DNA from: an uncultured Bacteroidota bacterium
Lineage (GTDB): Bacteria; Bacteroidota; Rhodothermia; Rhodothermales; Salinibacteraceae
Assembly: GCA_913056185.1 (NCBI GenBank)
Contig: CAJXLV010000010.1
Location: forward strand, 1 to 64,000
Direction of reading: 5' to 3'
DNA: 64,000 nucleotides
Position numbers and translations under genes: made by a program. Under the pieces are notes generated by a model. It saw nothing but the letters and a program-made list of their open reading frames with translations, searched no databases and was not told the DNA's origin. Every line of letters begins with the position of its first letter. Within the stretch, counting starts at the first letter, position 1. Positions 47,356 to 55,962 of this stretch are shown here, piece by piece.

Positions 47356-48570
47356 TCAGTTTACGCGCTCGACCTCGTAGCCGCCGTCTTCGATTGCACC
47401 GACGGCGTTTTGGGCCTGTCCGCGCCCGCTGGTGATCACCTCAAAGACCAGGTAGGCCTCGCCCACGTCCAGACCGTCTACGGCGCGCTCGTGGCGCACC
47501 TCCCGGATGTTGACGCCCTGCTCGGCGATGCGCTGGGAGAGGTCGGCCATTTTGCCGGGCTGGTCGTCGATGCGGACGCGCAGGCGAAGCAGTTGCAGGC
47601 GGTCGGTCATGGCGTGGTCGAGCACTTCTTGGAGGCGCGCCGGGTCGATGTTGCCGCCGCAGAGGAGGGGCACCACCGTTTCGCCGGTCACGTCCAGATC
47701 GTCGGAGAGGAGGGCGGCCACAGGGGCGGCGCCCGCTCCTTCCACCAGCTGCTTTGCCCGCTCCAGCAACAGCAGAATGGCCGTCGCAATTTCGCCATCG
47801 GTGACGGTGACGACCGTGTCGACGTGTTTCTCGATCAGGCGCAGTGTCAGCTCAGAAATGTTGCCCGTCGCAATGCCGTCGGCAATGGTGTCGGGATGGT
47901 CGATGGGGACCGGCGTGCCTTTGGCCAGGCTTTGGGGGACGACCGCGGCGCCGGCGGCCTGCACGCCCACCACGCGCACATCCGGCGCCCTGCCGGCGAG
48001 TGCCGTCCCCACCCCGCCGGCCAAGCCCCCTCCCCCAATCGGCACGATCACAGTGTTGGCCTGCGGCACCTGCTCGGCAATCTCAAGCCCGAGGGTGCCC
48101 TGCCCCGCCACAATGTCGGGATCGTCGTAAGCATGCACGAACAGCACATCCTCGCGGGCGGCCAGCGTCTTGGCGTGGCGCATGGCGCCCTGAAAGTCAT
48201 CGCCCACCAGCTCCACGTCCGCTCCGTAGCCGCGGGTAGCGTCGACCTTGGCCTGCGGGGCGTTGCGGGGCATCACGATGGTGGAGGGCAGCCCCACCTC
48301 GGTCGCCGCCAGTGCCACGCCCTGCGCATGGTTGCCCGCGCTGGCCGCCACCACGCGCTCCACCGCCCCGGGCGACACCTGCGAGAGCTTGTTGTAGGCG
48401 CCTCGCGTCTTGAACGACCCCGTGCGCTGCAAATGCTCCATTTTTAGAATGACGCGCGCCCCGGCCCGCTCCGCCAGCGACCGGTTGGAGTCGACCGGGG
48501 TGCGCCGCACGACCGACCGGTCGTCGAGGCGGTCGCGGGCAGCACAGATGTCGTCGAGCGTGACGGTCAT
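47356..48570 (-). CDS. ilvA: Threonine ammonia-lyase with ACT domain
   Basis: A 404-aa PLP enzyme converting threonine to 2-oxobutanoate for isoleucine synthesis. The PLP lysine is in TGSFKTRGAYNKL (~54), the phosphate-binding glycine loop is IGGGGLAGG, and the ASAGNHAQGVALAA motif binds substrate. The C-terminal ~80 residues form one ACT domain (LRVRIDDQPGKMADLSQRIAE). The ~400-aa single-ACT form resembles TdcB/short IlvA enzymes more than the E. coli biosynthetic one. ATG 48570 is used. It is divergent from the TetR gene. Confidence 0.92.
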   Translation of the reverse strand: MTVTLDDICAARDRLDDRSVVRRTPVDSNRSLAERAGARVILKMEHLQRTGSFKTRGAYNKLSQVSPGAVERVVAASAGNHAQGVALAATEVGLPSTIVMPRNAPQAKVDATRGYGADVELVGDDFQGAMRHAKTLAAREDVLFVHAYDDPDIVAGQGTLGLEIAEQVPQANTVIVPIGGGGLAGGVGTALAGRAPDVRVVGVQAAGAAVVPQSLAKGTPVPIDHPDTIADGIATGNISELTLRLIEKHVDTVVTVTDGEIATAILLLLERAKQLVEGAGAAPVAALLSDDLDVTGETVVPLLCGGNIDPARLQEVLDHAMTDRLQLLRLRVRIDDQPGKMADLSQRIAEQGVNIREVRHERAVDGLDVGEAYLVFEVITSGRGQAQNAVGAIEDGGYEVERVN

Positions 48571-48726
48571 GAGGCGGGCGGTACGGAACAGAGAATAGAA
48601 ACGCGAGGCGAGCACGGGCCGCGGAACGTCCCCCCTCGCCCCCTCCGGGCCCTCTGAAAGATAGAAACGCGGGGCCGCTCGTCCAAATTCGCCGCATCCG
48701 CACTGCCGCGACGCACCTCCGTCTCG

Positions 48727-48760
48727 TTTGAAACGGTCGTTTCAGAAATCCGGTATAAGA
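48727..48760 (+). promoter_or_regulatory. TetR operator/promoter candidate
   Basis: A perfect palindrome gaaacg-gt-cgtttc (48730-48743) lies between the divergent ilvA and tetR genes, followed by tataag (48754-48759) as a -10-like element. It starts 65 bp before the tetR ATG. The position and symmetry fit an autoregulatory TetR-family operator. Confidence 0.5.
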
Positions 48761-48794
48761 CACGTGTTGTTTCTCCCGCCCACCGTTCCGTCCC

Positions 48795-49397
48795 ATGGCA
48801 CGCCCCGCTTCGTTCGACCGTGACGAGAAACTTAAAGAGGCGATGCGCCTGTTCTGGAGGCAGGGCTACGAGGCCACCAGCGTGCAGGATCTGGTGGACC
48901 ACCTGGGCCTGAACCGGAGCAGCCTCTACAACGCGTTCGGCGGCAAGCATGATCTCTACCTGGAGGCGCTCGACCACTACCGCCGGGCGGGGCGGTGCGC
49001 CCTGCAGCAGCATCTCCGCGAGGCGCCCACCCCCATCGCGGGCATCCGGCACGCCTTTGAGGCCGTCGCGGCGCAGGCCACGGAGCGCCAGTGGGGGTGC
49101 TTTGTGGCAAACGCGGCCGTAGAGTGCGCCCCCCGCGACCCGGACACCGAGGCGCGGGCGGCGGACACGTTCGAGGAGATGCGCGCGTTATTTCGCGAGG
49201 CGGTCGAACAGGCACAGGCAGCCGGCACCATCGCGCCCACCCGCGATCCCGAGGCCCTGGGACGCTCCCTGACCAATGCCTTCTACGGCCTCCACCTAAC
49301 GGCCAAAACAAACCCCCCGTCCTCCGTCGTGGACGACATCGTCGACGAGACAATCCGTGGACTCACGGGGCCGGACCGTTCGCCAGAAGCGGCGTAG
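48795..49397 (+). CDS. TetR/AcrR-family transcriptional regulator
   Basis: A 200-aa regulator. The N-terminal helix-turn-helix reads AMRLFWRQGYEATSVQDLVDHLGLNRSSLYNAFGGKHDLY, with the recognition helix in LNRSSLYNAF. The C-terminal ligand domain is all-helical (FVANAAVECAPRDPDTEARA). The closest general style is the AcuR/NemR-like branch whose targets are often oxidoreductases. The nitroreductase and DoxX genes downstream, and the palindrome upstream, support a small regulon. The ligand is unknown. Confidence 0.92.
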   Translation: MARPASFDRDEKLKEAMRLFWRQGYEATSVQDLVDHLGLNRSSLYNAFGGKHDLYLEALDHYRRAGRCALQQHLREAPTPIAGIRHAFEAVAAQATERQWGCFVANAAVECAPRDPDTEARAADTFEEMRALFREAVEQAQAAGTIAPTRDPEALGRSLTNAFYGLHLTAKTNPPSSVVDDIVDETIRGLTGPDRSPEAA

Positions 49398-49560
49398 CCG
49401 GTCCGCACGGAGTCCCGGCAGGCCTCCGCTCGCGTGCTCCTGCGAATCGGACGCCCCGAAACAATGCGGCCGCAAAGACCTTCCAAATTTTGAAACAATC
49501 GGTCCAAAACAGGCCGATTCCCTTCGTTACGCCCCTCATCTTTCAGCCCCGTGCCCGATC

Positions 49561-50196
49561 ATGGAAACTCCAACATCATCCTCCGCCGAAAAGACAGCGA
49601 CCCCTGATCACGACATCCTCTCCCTGTTTGCGGAGCGCTGGAGCCCCCGTGCGTTTGCCGACCGGCCCGTCGAGCCAGAAAAGATCACTCGTATGCTGGA
49701 GGCAGCCCGCTGGGCCATGTCGTCCTACAACGAGCAGCCCTGGCGCTACGTGGTAGCGGCGCGGCACGAAGACCCGGAGGGCTACGACGACCTGCTGCAC
49801 TGCCTCAACGAGTTCAACCAGGAATGGGCCCAGAACGCCCCAGTCCTCATGATGTCGTTCTACAAAAAGACCTTTTCGGAGAACGACCGCCCGAACCGCT
49901 GCGCCCCGCACGACCTCGGCGCTGCGTCGGCGGCCCTTACGTTTCAGGCCACAGCGATGGATCTGTACGTGCACCAGATGGCCGGCATTCTCAAGGAGAA
50001 AGCCCGCGAGACGTACGGCGTGCCGGACGATTTTGAGCCGATGGCGGGGCTCGCGGTGGGCTACCTGGGGGCGCCGGACATGCTTCCGGAGGGGCAGCAA
50101 GACGCTGAGACGAGCCCCCGCTCGCGCATGCCACTCGAGGAATTCGTGTTCGAGGGCACGTGGGAATCCTCCGCGTCCATCGCCGACAACGCGTGA
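49561..50196 (+). CDS. Nitroreductase-family protein
   Basis: A 211-aa FMN-binding oxidoreductase. The FMN-contact motif is ERWSPRAFADRPVEPE with the Arg-Ser/Pro-Arg pattern, then AARWAMSSYNEQPWRYVVA. The C-terminal half has MAGLAVGYLGAPDMLPEG, where the usual G-Y/GxP segment sits. It likely reduces quinones, nitro compounds or similar with NAD(P)H. ATG 49561 follows a frame of non-family sequence, so the longer track start is rejected. A TTTGAAAC half-site like that in the tetR operator lies 65-72 bp upstream. Confidence 0.9.
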   Translation: METPTSSSAEKTATPDHDILSLFAERWSPRAFADRPVEPEKITRMLEAARWAMSSYNEQPWRYVVAARHEDPEGYDDLLHCLNEFNQEWAQNAPVLMMSFYKKTFSENDRPNRCAPHDLGAASAALTFQATAMDLYVHQMAGILKEKARETYGVPDDFEPMAGLAVGYLGAPDMLPEGQQDAETSPRSRMPLEEFVFEGTWESSASIADNA

Positions 50197-50258
50197 TCCC
50201 TGCAGGATCCGGTCCCGCCACGCTCTTCCGATTTTCTTGTTTGACCGCCTCTGAAGCC

Positions 50259-50645
50259 ATGTCCACAAAATATCTCTACTGGGGCTCTACGGGGCTCCTG
50301 GCCCTGTTCATGCTGGCCTCCGGCGTCCTGTACTTCACCGCCGAGTCGATGGCGGCCAACTTTGCGCGCCTGGGCTTCCCGGACTACTTCCGCGTGCAAC
50401 TGGGCGTGGCGAAGGTGCTCGGGGCGCTGGCCCTGGTCGTGCCGCTGCCTCGCTCGCTGAAGGAATGGACGTACGCCGGCTTCGGCATCAGCTTTGTCTC
50501 GGCCATCGTCGCGCACATGGCGGTTGGCGATCCGCTGACCTCAGTGGTGCCGCCGCTGGTGGCGCTGTTTCTGTGGGGCTGGTCGTACGCCACGTACCAC
50601 CGGTACGTCCTGGGGGAGCAGTCCGCGTCCACCGCGGAGATGTAG
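50259..50645 (+). CDS. DoxX-family membrane protein
   Basis: A 128-aa protein with four predicted helices and the DoxX-like pattern: YWGSTGLLALFMLASGVLYF, then LGFPDYFRVQLGVAKVLGALALV, AGFGISFVSAIVAHMAVGD and VPPLVALFLWGWSYATYH. ATG 50259 is chosen because the first helix follows at once. DoxX-like proteins accompany redox and thiol-stress genes. Here it follows the nitroreductase by 62 bp, so both probably belong to the regulator's set. Molecular activity is not known. Confidence 0.85.
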   Translation: MSTKYLYWGSTGLLALFMLASGVLYFTAESMAANFARLGFPDYFRVQLGVAKVLGALALVVPLPRSLKEWTYAGFGISFVSAIVAHMAVGDPLTSVVPPLVALFLWGWSYATYHRYVLGEQSASTAEM

Positions 50646-50825
50646 CGGCGGAGGGCCGCCGTCCGGGAAGTCCGAGGTGTCATTGGAAAGGCCTCCAACA
50701 AATCGAACCCGGATTTTCCAAAACAGTTGGGCCGCGAGGCGTGTGCACAGAATGCGGCGCACTGGGCCTCAGGCCCACGGTGCCGAGGAGATCCCGACCG
50801 CTTTGCTCGTCTCCGAATCTCTTCA

Positions 50826-52625
50826 ATGGCCCCGTCTGCGTCACGAGAGTCCACCCTGTCCATTTTGAAGCGCCTCTGGGGCGTGCTTGCGCCCTACAAG
50901 CTCCGCGTTGTGGGGCTGGCGCTGCTCATCAGCTTCTCGGCGGCGCTGGCGGCGGCCGGGCCGCAGTTCGTGCGGTACGCGTTCGACGTAGTGATTCCGG
51001 CGGGGGAGGTGTCGCTGTTTGTGTGGTTTGGGGGGGCCTTCGCGGCGTTCTACCTGTTCCGGGCGGGGGTGGAGTACGGGGGCATGTACTGGAGCTTTGC
51101 CCTTACGCAGCAGGTGGTAAGCGACGTCCGGATGGACGCGTACGACCATCTCTTGGAGCTTCCCGTCTCCCGATTTTCCGAAGAGCAGTCCGGCTCGCTC
51201 AGCTCGCGGGTGGTGAACGACCCCAATGCGCTGGAGGGCATGATCCAGGCGGCGGCCTCGCGCCTTTCGGGGCAGCTGGTGGCCATCGGGGTGGTGGCGA
51301 GCATTCTCGTGGTGATGAACTGGGTGCTGGCGCTTGTGAACCTGGTGGTGCTGCCTCTGCTGGCCGCCATCACGTACCACTACCAGGAGCCGCTGCGGAA
51401 CGCGTCCCGCGAGATTCGCGAAACGGTGGCCCGCATGACGGCCGCCTCCACCGAGGCCATTTCCAACATCCGTGTCGTCAAGGCTTTCGTCGGGGAAGAG
51501 CAGGAGCGCGACCGGTTCGGCGAGACGAATCAGGCGTACGTGGACCTGAACCTGGACCGCCGCAAGGAGGTGGGGGCGATGGAGGGGCTCATCAACATCA
51601 CGGCAAACTACGGCCTCGGCGCGCTGCTGGTGGTGGGCGGCTGGCTGGCGGTGCAGGGCAGCCTCACGATTGGCGAGCTGACGGCCTTCATCATGTACCA
51701 GCGTCAGCTGCAGGGACCGGTCAAGTCGGTCATGTTCTTCAACGACAAGCTGCAGGCAGGCATGGCGGCGCTGGAGCGGCTCTCGGACCTGATGGACACG
51801 GCGCCCGAGGACGGGGGCGCGACGGAGGAGGTGCCGGTGGGGCCGGTGGCCCTGGAAGAGGTGCGCTTCACCTACCCCAGCGCCGAGGAGCCGGCCCTGC
51901 GCGACCTGTCGCTCCGCATTGAGCCGGGCGAGACGGCGGCGCTGGTCGGGTCGTCCGGGGCGGGCAAGAGCACGGCGGCCAGCTTGATGGCGCGGTTTTG
52001 GGACCCGCAGTCTGGGCGGGTGACCATCGATGGGCAGGACGTGCGGTCGTTCGCCCTCAAGGCGCTCCGTCGGCGCACTGCGCTGGTGCCGCAGTCGCCT
52101 ACGCTCTTTTCCGGCACGGTGGCCGGCAACATCCGCTACGCCGACCCCGATGCGGAGGACGAGACGGTGGAACGGGCGGCGCGCATGGCGAATGCGCACA
52201 CATTCATCCAGAAGCTCCCCGACGGCTATTCCACGGAAATCGGCGAGCGCGGCGTGCGCCTTTCCGGCGGACAGAAGCAGCGCGTGGCCATCGCGCGGGC
52301 CATTTTGAAGGACGCCCAACTTCTGCTGCTCGACGAGGCAACGTCTGATCTCGACAGCGAGTCGGAGGCGGTGATCCAGGACGCGCTGGACGGCCTTTTC
52401 GCGCGCGGCGGCCGGCTTACGTCCATCGTCATCGCGCATCGCCTGAGCACCATCGAAGGGGCCGACACCATTTTTGTGCTGGAAGACGGGCGACTCGTGG
52501 AGCAGGGCTCGCATGCGGACCTTCTCGCCCAACAGGGGCGCTACGCGGAGCTACGTGCCTTGCAGCGTCGAGAGGGACGGGCAGACACGGCGCTTGCGCT
52601 CGACCCGGCGGGCGCTCAGTCCTGA
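50826..52625 (+). CDS. ABC exporter (permease-ATPase fusion), lipid/drug type
   Basis: A 599-aa half-transporter starting at ATG 50826. Six membrane helices (~20-310) with coupling loops (FVGEEQERDRFGETN) lead to an ATPase domain. That domain has Walker A GSSGAGKSTAA (~375), Q-loop LVPQSPTLFSG, signature LSGGQKQRVAIAR (~478), Walker B LLLLDEATSDLD and switch IAHRLSTI. It is most like the MsbA/BmrA homodimeric group. It lies 180 bp after the DoxX gene; whether it shares the transcript is uncertain. Substrate is unknown. Confidence 0.93.
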   Translation: MAPSASRESTLSILKRLWGVLAPYKLRVVGLALLISFSAALAAAGPQFVRYAFDVVIPAGEVSLFVWFGGAFAAFYLFRAGVEYGGMYWSFALTQQVVSDVRMDAYDHLLELPVSRFSEEQSGSLSSRVVNDPNALEGMIQAAASRLSGQLVAIGVVASILVVMNWVLALVNLVVLPLLAAITYHYQEPLRNASREIRETVARMTAASTEAISNIRVVKAFVGEEQERDRFGETNQAYVDLNLDRRKEVGAMEGLINITANYGLGALLVVGGWLAVQGSLTIGELTAFIMYQRQLQGPVKSVMFFNDKLQAGMAALERLSDLMDTAPEDGGATEEVPVGPVALEEVRFTYPSAEEPALRDLSLRIEPGETAALVGSSGAGKSTAASLMARFWDPQSGRVTIDGQDVRSFALKALRRRTALVPQSPTLFSGTVAGNIRYADPDAEDETVERAARMANAHTFIQKLPDGYSTEIGERGVRLSGGQKQRVAIARAILKDAQLLLLDEATSDLDSESEAVIQDALDGLFARGGRLTSIVIAHRLSTIEGADTIFVLEDGRLVEQGSHADLLAQQGRYAELRALQRREGRADTALALDPAGAQS

Positions 52626-52745
52626 GGGCAGGGCGAGCTGGGCCGAGGTGTGGCGTGTGCTGCCGAAGACGGCTGCGAACCCACCGCCGAGCAGCGCATT
52701 GGGGCACCTCCACCTGTCCTGTCTCCTTGTCTCGCTCTGTACCTC

Positions 52746-53450
52746 ATGGATTCTTCCCGAACCGCCCTCGTCACGGGGGGCAACCGTGGGATTGGCCTCG
52801 CCCTCTGCGAAGGGCTTGCCGACCGTGGAATGACGGTTGTGATGGGCTCCCGCAACAAAACCCGGGGCGAAGGCGCTGCGGCTTCGATCCGAGGGCGTGG
52901 TGGGTCGGTGCGGGTCGAGCAGCTTGATGTCATCGAAACGGCTTCCATCCGGGCGTGCAAAGAGCGCCTGGAGGCCGACGACGTGACGGTGGACGTGCTC
53001 ATCAACAACGCAGGCGTCTACCCGGAAGGGGATGTGCTGGAGACGACCCTCGACCAGCTTGACCAAAGCTGGACGGTCAACACTCGCGGACCGTGGCTTT
53101 TGGTGAAGGCGTTCGTGCCGGGCATGATCGAGCAGGGCTACGGACGCGTGGTGAACGTGTCGTCCGGCTCCGGCTCGTTTGGGGAGGGGCTCGATTCTGG
53201 CCACGCCGCCTACGCGGCCTCTAAGGCATCCCTCAATGCCCTCACCATGGCGCTCGACGATACACTGCCAGCGGGGACGGACGTGAAAGTGAATGCAATG
53301 TGCCCGGGCTGGGTGCACACGCGGATGGGGGGCGACGAGGCGCCGCGAACGCCGGCGGAAGGGGCGGATACGGGGCTCTGGCTCGCGACGCTTCCCGCGG
53401 ACGGCCCGAGTGGGGAATTTTTTCGGGATCGCGAGCCCATTCCCTGGTAA
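52746..53450 (+). CDS. Short-chain dehydrogenase/reductase
   Basis: A 234-aa classical SDR. The cofactor motif is TGGNRGIGLALCEG (TGxxxGIG, ~10-17). NNAG occurs in VLINNAGVYPEGD, the catalytic Ser in VVNVSSGSGSF and Tyr-x3-Lys in AAYAASKASLNAL. The C-terminus PSGEFFRDREPIPW closes the substrate site. The layout resembles carbonyl-reductase-type SDRs. ATG 52746 starts directly before the first strand. It follows the ABC exporter by 120 bp. The natural substrate is unknown. Confidence 0.93.
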   Translation: MDSSRTALVTGGNRGIGLALCEGLADRGMTVVMGSRNKTRGEGAAASIRGRGGSVRVEQLDVIETASIRACKERLEADDVTVDVLINNAGVYPEGDVLETTLDQLDQSWTVNTRGPWLLVKAFVPGMIEQGYGRVVNVSSGSGSFGEGLDSGHAAYAASKASLNALTMALDDTLPAGTDVKVNAMCPGWVHTRMGGDEAPRTPAEGADTGLWLATLPADGPSGEFFRDREPIPW

Positions 53451-53967
53451 TGCTTCTTTGAGAATGCGGGCGCGAGGCGGAGCCCGGTGCGCATCGGAGC
53501 AGGGAGAAACATCCCGATGGCAATCGAGGTACCTCCCGCACTCCTGTTCAAAACATATTTTTTATTTGAAACTAAAACATAAAGACGAGAGCGCGGTGGG
53601 AGGCGTTGGTGAACTTCACGGCATTGAGTAGAGCACGAGACGAGCACTCTGAATGCACCCGGTCGCTTCACTCCCAGCGCAGACGACGTCCTGCAGAGGA
53701 TTCGACGGACTACACAAGATTCGTCCCTCCGAGTGGCTGGCGAAAGACCTAAACGGTCCGTCATGGCTTTGCCCACCGGCGTGCGGGATCGACCGCACAT
53801 GCGCTGCCCCCCGCAACAGTGTCCCCCGCCCTTCCCCCAATCTCTCGCCCTTGCCCTGACGGGGGCCTCTTTGAGCCGCCGGGAGAGAGGACAAGGGGAC
53901 GCCGCGCCCGAAGACATACGTGTGCCTGACGAAAGAGCGAGTGCTTACTGTTACGCCTGTGCCGACG
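53451..53967 (+). other. 517-bp intergenic region with AT-rich patch and repeat copy
   Basis: An AT-rich patch at ~53546-53585 (atattttttatttgaaac in its core) stands out in this GC-rich DNA and may be a promoter or a remnant of inserted DNA. Further on lies the second copy of the dispersed repeat. ORFs across the region on either strand show no recognised motif; the 235-aa - strand frame is an antisense shadow of the SDR gene's end. Confidence 0.5.
53642..53681 (-). repeat. Dispersed intergenic repeat, copy 2 (inverted)
   Basis: The reverse complement, tgcgctgggagtgaagcgac and onward, matches 30351-30390 at 35 of 40 positions. It lies in a gene-free region and in opposite orientation to copy 1, some 23 kb away. 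Confidence 0.8.
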
Positions 53968-54429
53968 ATGCTCCCCCTCCCGCCCCTTCTTGCGCTGACC
54001 GCCCTCAGCATCGTTCTGGCGGGCCCGGTCGCCGCGCAGCCGCAGACCGACACAACGATCACGTGGCGCAGCTACAGCCGCACCGGCACCGCGGCGGTGC
54101 AGGTCTATCCCGGCCCGCCCGACGATGAGGAGGCCCACACCATTGTCGTCAAGGAGCTCGCTCGGAACGAGGGGCCCTCAACCGTCGACGACTTTCAGTA
54201 TTTGGCCGACCGGGTGGGGCGCAGCTTCGGCATCGATCCCACAACGGCGTACTGGGTGCTTCACTGGGGCGGGTTTTCGTTTATAGGCGCCGACCCAGAG
54301 GCCGACAAGGCCCTTTTCCTGCGCGCTACGTTCAACCGCACGAAAAGTGGAGCCCTGGGAAGTCCGTACTGGAAGGTGGTTTCGGAAACGGACGTGCGTG
54401 AACTGACTGACCGCCGCTGGCGCCCGTAA
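53968..54429 (+). CDS. Small secreted protein of unknown function
   Basis: A protein of about 153 aa. ATG 53968 gives a signal peptide (LPLPPLLALTALSIVLAGPVAAQ); the GTG at 53920 would add 16 polar residues in front. The mature part is ~130 residues with no family I recognise. It has TITWRSYSRTGTAAVQVYPG, then an Asp/Glu-rich stretch, a YWVLHWGGFSFIG core and an Arg-rich end (TDRRWRP). It is likely periplasmic or surface located. It stands alone after a long gap and before the OsmC gene. Confidence 0.62.
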   Translation: MLPLPPLLALTALSIVLAGPVAAQPQTDTTITWRSYSRTGTAAVQVYPGPPDDEEAHTIVVKELARNEGPSTVDDFQYLADRVGRSFGIDPTTAYWVLHWGGFSFIGADPEADKALFLRATFNRTKSGALGSPYWKVVSETDVRELTDRRWRP

Positions 54430-54550
54430 CGAGGGGCAATGGGGCCACCGGGGCCGCCGGGGCCGAGGGGGAATCGGATGCGAACGTGCTGCGTTCACAA
54501 GGCGTCCGGCTCCATTGACATTCCCTCTGTCTTTTCCTGCCCCCAGTGCC

Positions 54551-54973
54551 ATGGTTCAGATTGAGACCGAATACGTCGGCGACCTGCAGTGCACGGCCGC
54601 GCATGTGCCGTCCGGCATCACCCTCACCACCGACGCCCCGGAGGACAACCGGGGGGAGGGGCGCTCTTTCTCGCCCACCGATCTCGTGGCCACGGCCCTG
54701 GGCACCTGCATCGCCACCATCCTCGGCATCCAGGCCGAGACGCACGGGCTCGACCTGGAGGGCACAACCGTCTCCGTCCGGAAGGAGATGGCGTCGAATC
54801 CGCGCCGCATCGACGCGCTCCGCACAGAGGTGACCATGCCCGTGGCCCTGGCCCCTCCCATCCGCACCCGACTGGAGCGCGCCGCCCGTCACTGCCCCGT
54901 CGACGAGAGCCTCCACGCCGACATCGACGTGCCCATTGTGTTTCACTGGCCGGGCGGCGGGGCTGCGCAGTGA
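54551..54973 (+). CDS. OsmC-family protein
   Basis: A 140-aa protein. The two redox cysteines are in ATALGTCIATILG (~54) and AARHCPVDESLH (~117), the family's peroxidatic and resolving positions. The N-terminal strands (IETEYVGDLQCTAAH) and the SFSPTDLVATALG helix start are typical. OsmC/YhfA-like enzymes reduce organic hydroperoxides. ATG 54551 is favoured over 54515. The gene is convergent with the universal stress gene (7-bp gap). Confidence 0.92.
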   Translation: MVQIETEYVGDLQCTAAHVPSGITLTTDAPEDNRGEGRSFSPTDLVATALGTCIATILGIQAETHGLDLEGTTVSVRKEMASNPRRIDALRTEVTMPVALAPPIRTRLERAARHCPVDESLHADIDVPIVFHWPGGGAAQ

Positions 54974-54980
54974 GGCGGGG

Positions 54981-55844
54981 CTACCGGACGAGGAGGAGGG
55001 GGCGGTCCAGGAGGTAGAGGAACCGCTGCAGGCGTGGACGGGCGAGAGGCGCGGCACTCTCGGGCAGCACCACGAGGCCGTGCCCTGTGCGGCGAGCGAA
55101 CGGGGCCAGCCGTTGATGCTCCGCATTCGTGAGACGGTGGGTCTGGACGGCAAGGGCACGCTCGTGACAGTAGTCGTTCACCGCGTCCCGGTAGCGGTCG
55201 GGATGTGCGGTGGCATCGTCCACGGGCGGGAGGCCTACCGTCAAGCGATGCCCGTCTCCAATACTCGCCAGCTCAGCGGCTACCGTGAGGGCAGTCTGGG
55301 CGGCGTCCGAGCCGTCGTAGTATGTAAAGAGGGGCCGCCATGCCCGCAGGGCCCGGCGCAGCACCAACACCGGGGTGGGGGCCTGCGCAAGTACGGCACG
55401 AGTGGTCGTACCGAGGCGGCGCCGACTGCTTTGCGTACTCGTTTTGCCCAGGGCCACGAGGTCGGCCTCGTCGGCGGCCCGGAGCAACTCGCGGGTCACC
55501 TGTCCCTCGACCACGCGGAAGGCATAGTCCACGTTTGCGTGCTCGGCAATCTTCCGAACTGTCGCCTCCGCCCGTTCCGCCTGGGAGCGGAGCTGCCGCT
55601 GGGCGCGGCGGTCATCGAGGCGCCGCGGTGCCTCGGAGTGCGTACGGACTTCTTTCGCGAAGGGAATTTGTGCTGCCCGAAGCAGGGTCTGGTTCTTGAC
55701 AAACAGGCCGTCGAGCTTCGCCTCCAGGCCAGCTGCCAGCTGCGCTGCCATTTGGAGCGCCGCGCGGCTGTGCGGGGAATCGTTGGTCGCAACCAGGATG
55801 CGGCGAAAGGGGCGGGCGGACGAGGCGGCGTCGGAGGAGGGCAT
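54981..55844 (-). CDS. Universal stress protein, tandem UspA domains
   Basis: A protein of about 287 aa with two Usp folds. The first opens RRILVATNDSPHSRAALQMAAQLA and ends with LVALGKTSTQSSRRRLGTTTRAVLAQAPTPVLVLR. That stretch carries the G-x-x-G-x(n)-S/T ATP-loop pattern in modified form (GKTS..RRRLGTTT). The second (WRPLFTYYDGSDAAQTALTVAAEL) is more divergent and lacks a clear loop. ATG 55844 starts shortly before the first strand; ATG 55913 is an alternative. It sits 118 bp after the Lon-related gene in the same direction. Confidence 0.85.
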   Translation of the reverse strand: MPSSDAASSARPFRRILVATNDSPHSRAALQMAAQLAAGLEAKLDGLFVKNQTLLRAAQIPFAKEVRTHSEAPRRLDDRRAQRQLRSQAERAEATVRKIAEHANVDYAFRVVEGQVTRELLRAADEADLVALGKTSTQSSRRRLGTTTRAVLAQAPTPVLVLRRALRAWRPLFTYYDGSDAAQTALTVAAELASIGDGHRLTVGLPPVDDATAHPDRYRDAVNDYCHERALAVQTHRLTNAEHQRLAPFARRTGHGLVVLPESAAPLARPRLQRFLYLLDRPLLLVR

Positions 55845-55962
55845 GCCGGAGGGGGAGGAAGCGAAGAGGACAGCCGGGGACGAGCAGCGAACAGGCGAGG
55901 ACAATCTTTCCATTTCAAACGAACAGCTGCCGACGAACGTTCGCCCGGCGGAGGCCGTGTAT

